DNA of 18,968 nt from Conidiobolus incongruus B7586 (lineage: Eukaryota > Entomophthoromycota > Entomophthoromycetes > Entomophthorales > Conidiobolaceae): positions 1-18,968 of the forward strand of contig JNEM01014731.1 of assembly GCA_000697335.1 (NCBI GenBank), written 5' to 3'. Made by a program: the position numbers and the translations under genes. Within the stretch, counting starts at the first letter, position 1. Every line of letters begins with the position of its first letter. Of this stretch, positions 1-11,270 are shown one piece after another. A model generated the notes under the pieces. The model did no database searches, was not told where the DNA came from, and saw nothing but the letters and a program-made list of their open reading frames with translations.

Positions 1-659
1 ATAAATTGAGAATATATAGAATAAATATTATAAAAAGTGTTTTTATTCAAAATCATTAGGGAAATCTTTTATATATAATATATTTGTTAGATTATAAGTC
101 TTATGATTATTTTTGCTTTAAAAAATTAAAAAATCTATTTGTAATAAAATAAAATTCTTAATAAATCAGGTTATGAAACTTTAAATTTTAGTTTTTATTA
201 AAAACAACTATTTTTTAAATAATGAAATTTTATTAAAAATATAGTAAAATATTATTTATTTTCTAAAACAATATTGATTTTATATTAAATATATATATTT
301 GTAAATTATATACTAATATATTTAAATAAAATCTGTTTTAAAAAGTTTTATTATTTAAAATCAAGAATAATATGAATCTTGAAAACTAAAAAATTCAAAA
401 TTAAAATTTTTTTTAAAATAAATTGGTTCTTTGTTGGATTTTTTATAATTCAATATCTATTCAAAATATTCCATTTTTTGAACTTTATAGGATTAAAATT
501 TATAATCAAATTATATAAAAATAGGAGGGTTAACATAACTATGATTTATTAATCAATTTATTTATAATATTAGTATCTCAATTTTATTAAATATTTTTGA
601 TTTGATAATCTTCTATATTAAAATTGGGCATCACAATCACAATATTAATAAAATAGTTA
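1..659. other. AT-rich intergenic DNA, no gene seen
   Basis: This stretch is almost entirely A and T, with short homopolymer runs. All frames on both strands close quickly. I see no tRNA, no coding segment and no clear repeat structure. It may be the flank of a gene outside the window. Confidence 0.6.
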
Positions 660-1085
660 ATAAGAGGACTGTAAATGTAGGAAAAGATAAACTTTTAGAG
701 CTTAAATGGGGAGTGGCCAGTGGTGAACAATAGATTACCACAGAGCTAGGGGAAATTAATGAGGTTCACCAAATGAGGTGAAAATGGCCTATTGCGAATA
801 AATATCTCACACTCGTCACGACTCAATACTTTTGTGAGGGTTACGAGAAAAACTTAGAGACTGTATACTTTTGAAAATGAAGATAAAAGAGATTTGTTTA
901 TTAATTCGTTCGTGATTATATTTTTATAGCATTCAATGATGATTTTTATGGATAGGAATGGCACAGTGACCGAAAGGAACACAACCACTCAGTTCAGGAT
1001 ATGAAAGTTCTCCAATGATTTCTAGATTCAGTGTGATAATCGCAATTCCTTGGGTGATTGACAAGGTTATTTCCCGTCAATTATA
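660..1085. other. GC-richer island with complementary segments; possible structured RNA or gene remnant
   Basis: This block is visibly richer in G and C than the DNA on either side. It holds several complementary segments. GGCCA at 715-719 pairs with TGGCC at 785-789, and TGGTGAAC at 721-728 pairs with GTTCACCA at 764-771, giving one nested hairpin. An alternative local hairpin is TTCACC 765-770 with GGTGAA 777-782. CTCACA 806-811 pairs with TGTGAG 833-838, while CTCGT 812-816 pairs with ACGAG 843-847; these two cross, as in an H-type pseudoknot. On the minus strand a stop-free run of 47 codons lies at 936-1076, but it has no start, no splice site and no family resemblance I know. I do not recognise the block. 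It could be a non-coding RNA, a regulatory block or a decayed gene. Confidence 0.3.
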
Positions 1086-2333
1086 TAGTCTTTTATACAA
1101 AATTACAAATTATCATCCTTTTTCATGTAGCTTTTAAAGTAATATTTAATTTATTTTGTATTAAAAATTTAATTTATCTAATGAAAATTACTATTAATTA
1201 ATCATTCAAAAAATTATTTCTATTTAGATATTATAATATATATTTAGAATCGTAAATAATGCACTGAAAATAAATGTAAAATATTATTTTAAACATACAT
1301 ATATTGTACCATTTTAATATACATTGCCATTTGATCATTATAAATTCAATATATATAAATTGAGTTTAGGATTTAATTTTGAATTAAATTATAAAAACTT
1401 TCCATAATTCAAGAAGGTATTCATTGAGTAGATAAAATTATATTCTCAGTAAATATTATTATTATATTATGATACACTATTTAGAGCTCTATATAAACTA
1501 TGATTTTAATATATACTACTAAAATACTTCACAGCATACGATTGAATAGTCAAAATTCAAATTTATTATAAATTGAAATTTCCAATGAGTTATAAACACC
1601 TTATGGGAATATTTAAAGTTCTTATAATAAATAAAAAAAGGAAAATATCTTATTATAGACATTTTATGAATAAGAGAAATCTTCAAAGTTTTTAATTGGT
1701 TAATTTGAATTGTATAATTAATTCACAATATATTTAAAATTATAACCATTATTTAATGGAATTAAATGAATGTTTATCAACCGATGAATATTATTAAATA
1801 TTAAATAATGAATAATTTAAAAATACATTAACACTATTAATAACATAAAATTTATATAATGGTTAATATTATTAATTTTAAATAATTTTTAAATTCATTA
1901 TCGAATATTGGCATGGAACTATTTTATAAATGATTAAATATTTATTATAAACCTAAAAATTGTAGAATGAAATCCAATTAAGTCATTTTATTATTAAAGA
2001 GGTAGAATATTCATAATATATCACTTATAAAGTTCATAATCAAATTATTATATTTATACTAATGTTTATGAAAGTAAAATAATTACGTGTATTAAATCAA
2101 TTTTTAATAATTGAGAAAATCTGCTGGCATTTTTAATCGAAATTTTCAATAATCTGCCATTAAAAGAAATCTTCAATTTTTTATTAACTTTTTCCTTTAG
2201 ATGATTTAAAGAAAATAGAAAAATAAATAAAATCAATTTATTAAAATATTAAAGTATATATATTAATATTATAAAAATTTTCATTATATAAATATTTTAA
2301 TAATACAGTAAACATAAAGTTATAATTAAACTC
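1086..2333. other. AT-rich intergenic DNA downstream of the receptor gene
   Basis: This is the 3' side of the minus-strand receptor gene. It is AT-rich with no open frame of note. A minus-strand AATAAA lies at 2237-2242, about 95 bp past the receptor stop, and could serve polyadenylation. The hexamer is expected by chance in DNA of this composition. Nothing else is supported. Confidence 0.5.
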
Positions 2334-3296
2334 TTAAAGTTGATATGATTCACTTTGTGAATTTCTGACATTCAACCACGGTACCCATCGTGATAAATAT
2401 ATTTTAAGCTGTGAGTACAAGCTACCATGGATGAACAACAATATTAAGACATTGAAAACTGTGTTCAGACATAGTAGAGCAAGTGCAGTTAACTCGAACA
2501 AAGGCTTTACTTTAGAATAATCGATCAATTTCATAATCTGTAAAATAATATAAGGTAAATTAGCAATAACACTAGCACAAATAATGGTCATTGATTTAAA
2601 TGTAGTTGAGTTAATTTGTTTTTCAATTTTTTCTCTTTCCACCCCCAAGTCAATTAAGACTTGCTGACTAGACAGTCTCCTTGTGATTACGATCATTGTG
2701 TAGCAAATAGTTATGAGTAACTGGCTTGTTATAATAACAATTACGTTGATTAAATTAATCCACCAACCAATTGGTGATTTCACAGTAATCCAACAATACG
2801 TGAGGCTTGCTTGTATATGGATTTCATCTTTGACAATTGCTAAAACTGATGTGGTTATTAATATGGTCAAAATAGTGGCAAATAACATCCAATAAATATA
2901 AGCTTTGGCAAATATGTCGAATGAGATTAAACAGCATCTCTCCAAACTCAAAATTGCTACCAATACAATAGAAATCATAAATGATACGTTACTAACTCCA
3001 GCTGTGGCAGTACATAGTGCTTTGGACTTGGTAATAAGTTCGAGACCTGGAACGTTCAAAATTCCCTCCAATACCAGATCGAGGGCTGATATCCCATCAA
3101 ACACCAACAATAACAAAATAAGTTGCAAATCGATATGTGAGTTCTTCAAATTCCGCCTTGTTACAAATAAATATATTATTATAGATGTCATGACGAGTGC
3201 AAAAGGTCCCAAAGTTAAAAAGTATAGAGACTGTATAGAGTGTAGAATAGTAGGATTGTTAAGGAATCCAGGTAATTCACCATTACCATCCTTCAT
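2334..3296 (-). CDS. Rhodopsin-like (class A) seven-transmembrane G protein-coupled receptor, 320 aa
   Basis: An intronless gene for a polytopic plasma-membrane receptor expected to signal through a heterotrimeric G protein; the ligand is unknown. Seven hydrophobic segments lie near residues 23-46, 56-78, 94-117, 133-155, 178-204, 234-256 and 266-290. Class A hallmarks are Cys95 at the top of helix 3 and Cys168 in the second outer loop (the usual disulfide pair), SLERC at 117-121 in place of the DRY end of helix 3, LPY at 247-249 in helix 6, and LNTVFN at 277-282 at the NPxxY position of helix 7, followed by a short amphipathic tail like helix 8. The basic third inner loop is at about 206-233. 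The start is well set: an in-frame TAA lies at 3303-3305, three codons upstream. The N-tail is short (about 22 residues) and lacks a signal peptide. Class A-like receptors are rare in Dikarya but known from early fungi; the family call is firm, the subfamily is not. Confidence 0.85.
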   Translation of the reverse strand: MKDGNGELPGFLNNPTILHSIQSLYFLTLGPFALVMTSIIIYLFVTRRNLKNSHIDLQLILLLLVFDGISALDLVLEGILNVPGLELITKSKALCTATAGVSNVSFMISIVLVAILSLERCCLISFDIFAKAYIYWMLFATILTILITTSVLAIVKDEIHIQASLTYCWITVKSPIGWWINLINVIVIITSQLLITICYTMIVITRRLSSQQVLIDLGVEREKIEKQINSTTFKSMTIICASVIANLPYIILQIMKLIDYSKVKPLFELTALALLCLNTVFNVLILLFIHGSLYSQLKIYLSRWVPWLNVRNSQSESYQL

Positions 3297-4552
3297 ATTT
3301 TTTTAAAAAGAAAATTTTTTTTATTGTTTTTCTAGTATTCGCACCGTATTTATTTCAAAATAATAAATTAATAGTAGTACAAAAAGCATCTCAAATTAAT
3401 GATACTTTTCACCGCAAATTATTACCATTATTAAATCTTCAAAAAACAATGTTTTTCGGGAGAGAGAGGCTAAATATCGGAAAAGTTATTAGCTTAATTA
3501 CCTATTTTAAAATGAATTTATTTAATATCTTAATTTTCCTTTTTAATTACCAAATGGGGAGATTTTGATCTCAATTAATTCATTTATTATATTCATGCCA
3601 TAAATTAATTAAATCAACATATATAGTTAATAATATGTAAAGTACTTTAATTATAGATTTCTTAAAATTATTTTACTCATTTTTGTTAAATATAATGTAT
3701 ATTGTTTGAAATATATATCATTAGAAATTAATGTTTAATAATATATATACAGATATTATTGAATTTGTTTCATGTTTAAAATCATAGACAATTTCCTAAG
3801 GAAATGATTTAAAAATAAAAAAAATTTGAACCAAATTCTACTTTGATCATCTTTAATAAATTATTTAATGATATTATTACCAGATTAATATTAAGGCATT
3901 TGAAATTCCAAGAAAATGTTTAACAATCCTAAAAGATCTTTAAATCATTTAAACTATTTGAATAGAAAACTATTAACGAAATAGATATTTAAGTCAATGT
4001 ATGATGAAATGATTTATTACATTCCAATAAATTTAATAAATTCAACAAATCCATCAGTTTCCAATTGAGGTAACTGGCATTTGGAATTTATTCGGTTTTC
4101 AATTTTAAGGGTAAACTTTCTGTTAATTTTTGAAAATAATCAAAAAAACAATTCATCAAAAATTCAGCTTTGATAGATTAAGAATGATAAAATATTCATT
4201 TTGATCAGGGCTGATTATATTGACACTATATTGACGATTGAAAGTGTCAATGAGCCAGTGAGGTTTTAAAAATTAATTTTTAAAACTACATAAATTAATG
4301 CACAATTTTAAATCATTTTTAAACAAAGTTTCAATTTTGTAATAACCCAAATTAATTATCAGATTATTTATTTGTGAAAAATTAATATATAGCACAAAAT
4401 ATAGATTTTACTGAAAAAAATATTGGAGATTTATAATATTAATTTTACATAATAATATAATTATATCATTAAAACATAGTTTAAATTAATATATGAATCT
4501 TTTAATTTAAATAATTTGTATTTAAACTTATTGCTCTATATTTTAAATAATT
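3297..4552. other. Upstream region of the receptor gene and AT-rich spacer
   Basis: The receptor promoter should lie here, reading leftward from 3297, but no distinctive element stands out beyond AT-rich tracts that resemble TATA boxes everywhere. Two patches are less AT-biased: a purine run GGGAGAGAGAGG around 3459-3470, and 4050-4265, which contains a hairpin (separate entry). No coding frame is supported. Confidence 0.5.
4219..4251. repeat. Hairpin-forming inverted repeat ATTGACAC / GTGTCAAT
   Basis: ATTGACAC at 4219-4226 is perfectly complementary to GTGTCAAT at 4244-4251, with a 17-nt loop. The loop repeats the motif ATTGAC in the form ATATTGACG. It lies about 300 bp outside the fossil nest and about 920 bp upstream of the receptor start. 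It could be a protein-binding site or chance; it is noted because the stem contains G and C in a region that otherwise has little. Confidence 0.4.
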
Positions 4553-5650
4553 GGAATTTTTTATGATTAAAAAAAATAAAAATTTTAATATAAAAAGAGT
4601 AGAAATAAATATATAATATAAATTTAATAGTATTTTTTAATATTAATAGCTTTTTGGTATACTTTTAGCAAACTTCTAATACTTAAAAAACAGTTCTTTT
4701 TATAAAGAACTGAAATTTAATGTTTTATATAATAATTAAATCTTATGGCTAAAATTTTCTTTCCTATAAGTTGGTTTTTTAATTACCTAAAACTATTATA
4801 ATTATATAGGTTATAATCTAAGGAATATATTAGATATAGCAGTTTTTTCTTATTATTTTTAATTAGAAAATTTTTTATATCTTTAGATTTATGTATTTTA
4901 TAATTATTATGCAAAATAATAGGTTTTTTTAAATTATATTAAAAATAATAATTAAAAATACTTTTATTTAAAAATATAATATAAAATTTACTATTAATTT
5001 ATTTTTCTTGAAAAATTATATAAAAGTAGCATATATCATTATAATATATGATAATAAGTAACATTTGATTATTAATAAAATATTTATTTAAATAAATTTA
5101 TAAAAGGAGTAAATTTAACTTAATCCATCATTTGATTTGTATTTTAATAAATTATTATATATAAAGATTTAAAATTCATTTATTATAATTATTCATTATA
5201 AAAGCTTAAGTTATTAGTAATATTTTAATAAGTTTTGTTTAATAATAACTACTCTAGTTGTTTTTTAAACTTTGTTTAAATTAAAAAATACTTATTTTTA
5301 TTTTTATTTATTAATTTGAATTTAAACTTTAAAATATATAAAATACTAATAAAACTAATATTAAAATGTTTAGATAATTCTCTAGCTGAAATAAAAAAAT
5401 ATTATTTAATTTTTTTTATTTAATTAATAATTAAAATAATAACAGTTGTAATTAATTTTTTAAATTTTAACAAGTTTCAAAAATTTTCTCTTTTGGTTTT
5501 AAAGTAATTTATCTAACAATAAATTGTTGATTTAGATACTTTTTTTATCAAAAGCTAATTATAAATTTTAAGTCATTTTATTGGGTTTATGGTTAAATTA
5601 AATTAATACCAAAATAAAAGACTTATTATTTAATTTTTTTAATAAATGCT
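4553..5650. repeat. Left arm of an imperfect inverted repeat of about 1.1 kb
   Basis: This arm matches the reverse complement of 12115-13219 along its whole length with almost no net length difference. Anchors include TTTTGGTAT near 4651, TTTCTTTCCTATAAG near 4760, GGTTATAATCTAAGGA near 4810, ATAAAAGCTTA near 5198 and TTAATATTAAAATGTTT near 5358. The arms are clearly homologous but diverged (my impression is about 70% identity). Weaker similarity may continue inward to about 5830. Confidence 0.75.
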
Positions 5651-6528
5651 TTTTGGTATTTAAAAAAATAAGTGATTTTTAATGAAAAAAAGTTATATAA
5701 AGATTTCTAAATTAAAAATAATTATGACTTTTAAATACTTTTTTTAAAATATAAATATTATATTTATAAGCTTGGTATTTTAGTTAAGCTAGTGCTGTTT
5801 TTCTTAATTAGAATATTATTAATATTAAAATAATAATAAAGAAGTTAAACTCAAATTATTCTCCTTTATTTACTATTTTATCATATATTATAAAAACAAA
5901 GCTTATATTAAATTCAAATTAAATTAATAATCTATTAATTACAAAAAAGTTAAAATTTATAAAAATAATAATAGGTAAAAAAAACTAAATATTAATATAA
6001 TAAAAGGATTAAATATATAGAATATTAAAATATTTAAAATATATATATTAGGATTTATTTGAAAAAAGAGTCTTTTGTTGAAAGGTTATTTAAAAAAATA
6101 AAAAGTTTAATCAAGAAATAAATAAAATTTTCAAAATAATATAACAATTTAAATATAAATAAAAATGATCCTTTATTATTAAATATATTAAAAGATTTTA
6201 TATTATATAGTTAAATCAATATTAATTCCTTAAAAATAGATAATAATATTATAAAAAAATATTAAAGATATATTTTAATTGAAAAAAAAATTTTTTTAAT
6301 AAATCATTTGTAAAACTTAATTAATATATTAATATTATATATATATATTATCAAGATATTATTAAAATTAATAAAAATAAAATAATTAAAAACTAGTTTA
6401 AAAGAAAGTTAATTAATTTAAGAAAAATTATAAATATATCATAAAATTAAAAATTTACTATAGTTAATTTATAGTTAATAAAATATTAAAAATAATTAAA
6501 AAATAAAGTTAGTTTTAAATATAATATT

Positions 6529-6533
6529 ATATT
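6529..6533. repeat. Target-site duplication ATATT, left copy
   Basis: ATATT directly precedes the left LTR and is repeated at 11933-11937 just after the right LTR. A 5-bp duplication is usual for Ty3/gypsy integration and fixes both ends of the young element. Confidence 0.85.
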
Positions 6534-6932
6534 TGTAAGCATAGTGGTAGTTAAACTAATATAGTGTAGAGGAAGACTTAATATAAAAGTAGTGTGGCGC
6601 AGAATGTGGTAATATAATGTGGCTGTAGCGTGCAAGTGTAAACAAAGTTTAATTAAGCTTCAAACTAGGATGAGTCACTGATATATTAAGATTTATATTA
6701 GGTAGTGCCAATATCCTACAATATCAACAGAATATAGTCTCAATCTTAGAAATAGTGTAAAAGTAAAAATAGTAAGAATTAAGAGGAAAAAAGAGGAACC
6801 TAGTTTATTAGATAATTTAATACTATTTATACAATTAATTTAACTATATAAGTATAAATTAATCATATAATTTATAGTTAATTGGATTATACAAAAGTAT
6901 ATATAAGAATTTAGAGAACTAGTCTCTTAATA
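6534..6932 (-). repeat. 3' LTR of the chromovirus (left copy)
   Basis: A near-identical direct repeat of 11534-11932. In element orientation the LTR runs TG...CA, with short inverted ends of the type TGTTAAG/CTTACA. Being downstream of the purine tract, this is the 3' LTR. The pair differs by about nine transitions in 399 positions. Confidence 0.92.
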
Positions 6933-6945
6933 CTCCCTTAGTAGG
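6933..6945 (-). other. Polypurine tract beside the 3' LTR
   Basis: Read on the minus strand, the bases next to the left LTR are CCTACTAAGGGAG. The purine run AAGGGAG ends at the LTR edge, the expected position for the primer of plus-strand DNA synthesis. It is short, so confidence is moderate. Confidence 0.6.
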
Positions 6946-6984
6946 TTTTTTAAAGGAGACACACTCCTTAATTTTTTGCAAATA

Positions 6985-7431
6985 GGTATAATAGGCTAAG
7001 GTATTCTTAATATTTTCTAGAGGTTCTTATGTAGCTTCTTTAATAGGATAACCCATCCATTTTACATAAAAATAAAGCTTATTCCTAACAGATTTAGACT
7101 TAATTATATAATCAACATAGTATTCTTCTTCTCCATCTTGATTAATAATTGGATCTAGTTTTGGGGTTTTTAATTAATTAGGAAAAGTGTTAAAATCTTC
7201 AAAGTATGGTTTAATTTTGGATATGTGAAAGGTAGGGTTGATCCTCAAAGTTATAGGTAATTCCAAGGTAATATTTTCAAAATTTGAATCAATAGATTGA
7301 ATTTTATAGGGACTATAATATAATGGTAAGTATTTGGGATTTAAGCCAGATTTAAGTAGGGTAGGTTTAAGGGTAGATTGTTCTAAGTATATAAACATAC
7401 TAGTTTCATATTTAAAAGGGTTTCTGGACAA
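6985..7431 (-). pseudogene. Chromovirus integrase C-terminal GPY/F module and chromodomain (fossil)
   Basis: 7174-7431 encodes an integrase tail resembling the GPY/F module: a YYSPYKI stretch, then LELPITLRINPTFHISKIKPY, the usual join between the integrase tail and what follows. Beyond it, at about 7000-7150, a minus-strand frame shows a chromodomain signature (EEYYVDYII, then YVKWMGYP), which in this clade is thought to steer integration to particular histone marks. The segment is broken. Confidence 0.8.
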
Positions 7432-8200
7432 CTTTGAGTATTGTTGTTCTATAATCCTTTAATTTTCTTCTAAGTTAAATTTGACAAGAGAATTGATATA
7501 TTTAATATTGGATTAAAATTCAACAATATCCAAAGATAAGTTGATTTGAAGTTTTAAAGCAATTATTAAATTAGGATGTTTGTTATAATTGATGAAATAA
7601 AGGCTAAAACCTGTTGATTTATTGATAAAGGTGTTGAATAAATATTAGAGTTGGTAGATATAGGCATCCCAATTTGACTGATTAGTGTTAATATAGGCTC
7701 TAACCATTTGCTTCAAGGTTTTAATAGTTCTTTCAGTAAGTCTATTGGTTTAGTGATGATTAGTAGTAGATATAGCTAGGTTAATCTTAAGGGAAGAGGA
7801 TAGTGATTTCCAGAATCAAGAGTTGAATTGTGTATCTCTATCAGATATAATAGTTTGTGGAATTCCATAGTAAGTAAAGATATTAGAGAATAACAATTGT
7901 GCAACATCTTTAGCTGTAGAAGTTTTGAAACAAGGAATAAAATAAGCATATTTAGAAAATAAATCAATTACAATCAGTAAGTTATCATAAACTGATAATT
8001 TTAAATCTTTTGACATATTTTAGTTGGTTTTCTAATGGTTTAGAGAGTTTTTCTTTAACTAAAATAAAGAAATCATTATTTAGTAGTGTTTCTTAAAGTA
8101 GTTTAATAAATTCTTTATTTCCTTCATTAATAATCATTGAGTTAATATTTGCTGGATTTTTACAATTAGAATAAAGGGGTAGGTATGTAAGATTTCTTAA
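7432..8200 (-). pseudogene. Chromovirus integrase region with catalytic core (fossil)
   Basis: 7816-8016 gives a clear Ty3/gypsy integrase core: VIDLFSKYAYFIPC around the first catalytic aspartate, then GIPQTIISDRDTQF around the second. A further integrase stretch continues toward 7480. The region is split among frames and broken. Family assignment rests on these two motifs and the position between RNase H and the GPY/F module. Confidence 0.88.
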
Positions 8201-9697
8201 CAAAGTATCTGCAACATAGTTTTATTAACCTAAGAGATATTGAATAAAGAAAGGGTAAGCTTAGATAGTTTTAATCTATCTAACTTATCTTCTTGATAAA
8301 TGCTTCTAAGTATTTAAGTAGATAAGTGATTTGTAATCTGTAAGTGTTAAGAAAAAGTTGTAGGATAGGAAGTATAAGTGATTTTTGATTATTTCTACTA
8401 AAGCAAAGAGTTTTTATTTATGGACTAGGTATTTCAATTCAGCTGGTTTTATTTTTCTTAACCAAAATGTTATTGGTTTTAAAGTAACATTTATAAGGTT
8501 AAACTCAACCTGTTCTCCCTTATTCATTATTTTAACCCATAGTTATAGGGTAAAATATGAATTAAATTCAAACTAGGCTAACTATCCACCTATTGTAAAA
8601 AAACTAGAGTCAATAAAAATAATGGTAGGTAGTTTTAGATTAAAGATAGATAAAGCAAGAGCATTAGTAATATAGAAAATTAAAACATTCATGCAGAAAG
8701 TGTGTAGTGGGGTTTATTTGAAAGGAGAGTTTTTCTTTAAGAGATTAGTAAGAGGAGTAGCAAGTTCAACAAAAGAATCAATGAAATCTTTGAAGTAATT
8801 TAATAATTTAAGTATAAACATAAGTTGATCTTTGTTTATAGGTATAGTAAAAGCTCTAACACTATTAAGTTTAGTTAGATCAATACTAATTCCTTAAGAG
8901 GAAACAATATAACCACAGAAAGGGACAGAAGAGGCACTAAAGATGTATTTTGATAGTTTCAAGGGTAATTTATGTTCTTGAATAATTTGTAGGACTTGAT
9001 TAACATGTTGAATATATTCTTCTTTAGTTTTTGAATGGATCAGGATATTATCAAGGTAGGTGATAACAAAGTCATTAAAAACAAGGTTGAAAAAGGAATT
9101 AATGAATTAAGTAAAAGTTGCAGGGGCATTACACAATCTAAAGTTCATGACAGTAAATTTATAGTAGCCTAAAAGAGTGTTGAAAGCAGTTAAAGGGATA
9201 GAATTTTCTTCAACTCTAATGTTATAATATCTATTCTTAACATCTAGTTTGGTAAATATAGTTGATCTAAGTAGTTTATCCCTAACATCATGTAGGTTTA
9301 GTAATAGGGTTTTATCCTTGATAGTTTTAGAGTTTAAAACATAGTTATCAATACATAGTCTCTAACCACCATTAGCCTTTTGTACAAAGAGGATTAGAGA
9401 TCCTTATAGTGAGGAAGAAGGTCTAATATACCCATTTTCAAGTAGTTTTTGGATTTCTTCTTTTAAGGTTTAGTATTGTTCAGGAGATAAATGGTAAGTA
9501 AGCTTTAAGTATAATTGTGTACTAGGGATTAGTTTAATTTTGTGTTCAATATTATGTTTAGGTGGTGGTTTATTCACAGGTTCAAAAACATTAGCAAATT
9601 AACTTACTGTATTGTATAGGAAGTGGTCATTAGATATAACTTCATTAAAATCAACAGATGAAGTGCTAATAGATGAATAATAAACAGATACATATCC
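8180..9697 (-). pseudogene. Chromovirus reverse transcriptase and RNase H region (fossil)
   Basis: The minus strand shows the RT catalytic neighbourhood (YLDNILIHS near 9037-9061) and, at the far end, the typical RNase H tail NYVADTLLRN near 8185-8215. The part at about 8300-9190 is the stretch that the old left relic mirrors. It is broken many times and has no long open frame. Confidence 0.85.
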
Positions 9698-10297
9698 CTA
9701 TAGATTATTTAGGTTTTTGATTAGCTTTTTACATTGATTTTTACTTATAATGATAGAATTATTTGCTACAATTGTAGAGTTAGTGTTAGGTAAAGTATTT
9801 AATAGTTTTATAGTAGGGTAATGTAGATTTTTTAAGATTAATTCTACTAATTTTTTTTGGAATGTGAAAAAAATAGATTTGTGGCTTTCTGGAGTAATAT
9901 TCATAGATATAAAACTGTGATATTCAAACCAATTTTGACCTAGTATAAAATTGTGACTAATGTTGCTAACTAGGAATTTAATATATTGGGAGTAGTTAGG
10001 AGGTAGTGATAGGTATCTAGATATAGTGCCAGATGCTTGTTCCATTAAGTTGTTAGTATATTTAATTATCAAGTTACTTTTTTAGGTAGGTAAAGATAGC
10101 TTTACAACAATAGAAGAGGAGATAATATAATTAAAACAACCAGAGTTAATTAGAACACTAACAGGTGTATCTATAAAAAAACTAGTTAACATAAACAATA
10201 GGGTGATAGTTAAAGGTAAAGAATTACAAGGTGGATTAGTTACTAGAATATTTCTAGTTTCTAGTGGTTTAATCAGTTGGATTTCTCTAGTATGCAT
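9698..10297 (-). pseudogene. Chromovirus protease and start of reverse transcriptase (fossil)
   Basis: 10082-10297 contains VLINSGCFNYII, the aspartic-protease active-site neighbourhood in its Ty3/gypsy form. 9698-10072 continues with LGQNWFEYH, typical of the protease-to-RT linker. The region is broken. Confidence 0.75.
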
Positions 10298-11270
10298 AGT
10301 TTGATTTGTGGAATCATTGGTTTGTTGGAACTTTTGTGGATCAGATTAGAATTTGCTAACTAATTGTAAAAGGGGTGATTCTAAGGTTATATTAATATTA
10401 TTTAGGTTTGATTTATGGTTGGTAGGTTAGGATTGTTGAGAATTAAACAGATGTTGCTTCCTTAAGGGGTATTTATCAGCTCTATAGTTAACTTAAGTCT
10501 TTTGGCAGTAATAACAACCTTTATTTGCTCTCAAGTAGGCTTTAGCTTCTTTACTAAAGGTTTTCTCATAAAGCCCTAAAGCAGAAACATCTATCATTTA
10601 AAACTTAGGTGGGTTAGAGTAAAGTTTAAAAGATTAATTTTTTGGGTGGGAAGATTTAGTTATAGAGTAAAAGATATCATTGATTATAATTGCTATATCA
10701 CAAATGTTAGAAAAAGACATATTATTAAAGTGTTCCCTACTAACTAACTAGAGCTTCACTTGAGGGTTAAGGCATTGTAATAGTTTGTGGATTTATTCTT
10801 CTTCAGTGATATTTAGTATGTTTAAGCATATCTCATTAAATTTCTCAATCAATTGTCTTGTAGAAGTTTTTTATTTAAGCTAGGAAAGCTTTTCTCTTGT
10901 TAATTAAACTTAATCTTTTAGGTAATACCTCTCTTTAAAGGCTTTTTCAAATTGTTTAAAAGTTTGTATCCTTGTAGTAAGCTATCCTCTTGAAGATTTT
11001 TTAGGATTAAGCTTGTAATAAGTTAACTACCAAGTATAAACAGATTTTTCCAAAAAAGAAGTAGCTAATTTAAGGATATTCTCTAGATCTTCATCAGGAA
11101 TCAAATCAAGGTAGTTCTTCATGTTTTTAAGGTAGTTTTCAAGCTTGTGAAGGTTTTTTAAGCTATCATAAGTAGTTAATTTGTTTTTAAAGACACTAAG
11201 GAGGTGGTTTAATGCATTAACTATAGTGAAGGGGTTGGTTTGTTGGATTTAAGCTCTTTGAGACATGTTT
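10298..11270 (-). pseudogene. Chromovirus gag region with zinc-knuckle remnant (fossil)
   Basis: This block between the primer site and the protease occupies the gag position. Near 10505-10516 the minus strand reads CYYC, followed by residues resembling the rest of a CCHC knuckle, the nucleocapsid RNA-binding motif. The capsid part is not recognisable by eye because the region is broken repeatedly. The upper limit is approximate. Confidence 0.6.

Larger units (their letters stand above)
4553..6533 (-). mobile_element. Old Ty3/gypsy relic (RT-RNase H-integrase part), left copy
   Basis: A heavily decayed, extremely AT-rich retroelement fossil in minus orientation. By eye, 5645-6533 runs colinear with about 8300-9190 of the younger chromovirus, which is its RNase H-RT part, with only small length differences. 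5170-5340 also resembles the young integrase core region (7816-8016), less surely. It is broken throughout with no open frame left. It predates the young element, which inserted at its right edge and duplicated the 5 bp at 6529-6533. Its left limit is set only by where similarity to the inverted copy on the right fades, and may reach about 4430. No LTR of its own was recognised. Confidence 0.6.

Noticed and set aside
700-810. Resemblance to U4 snRNA (AATGAGGTT...ATTGCGAAT)
   Set aside because: A few words match the 5' stem-loop area of U4, but the k-turn (CCGAGG side) is not formed, the U6-pairing stretches are wrong and no Sm site follows at the right distance.
936-1076. 47-codon stop-free frame on the minus strand as a small gene or exon
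   Set aside because: There is no start codon at the right place, no acceptor or donor at its edges and no recognised motif. In a locally less AT-rich block such a length is expected by chance.
2713-3306. Two plus-strand open frames opposite the receptor gene
   Set aside because: They are antisense to a convincing seven-helix receptor on the minus strand. Their translations show no domain, and their openness follows from the codon pattern of the real gene.
8385-8576. Short plus-strand open frame inside the chromovirus
   Set aside because: It is antisense to the RT-RNase H region and has no family resemblance.
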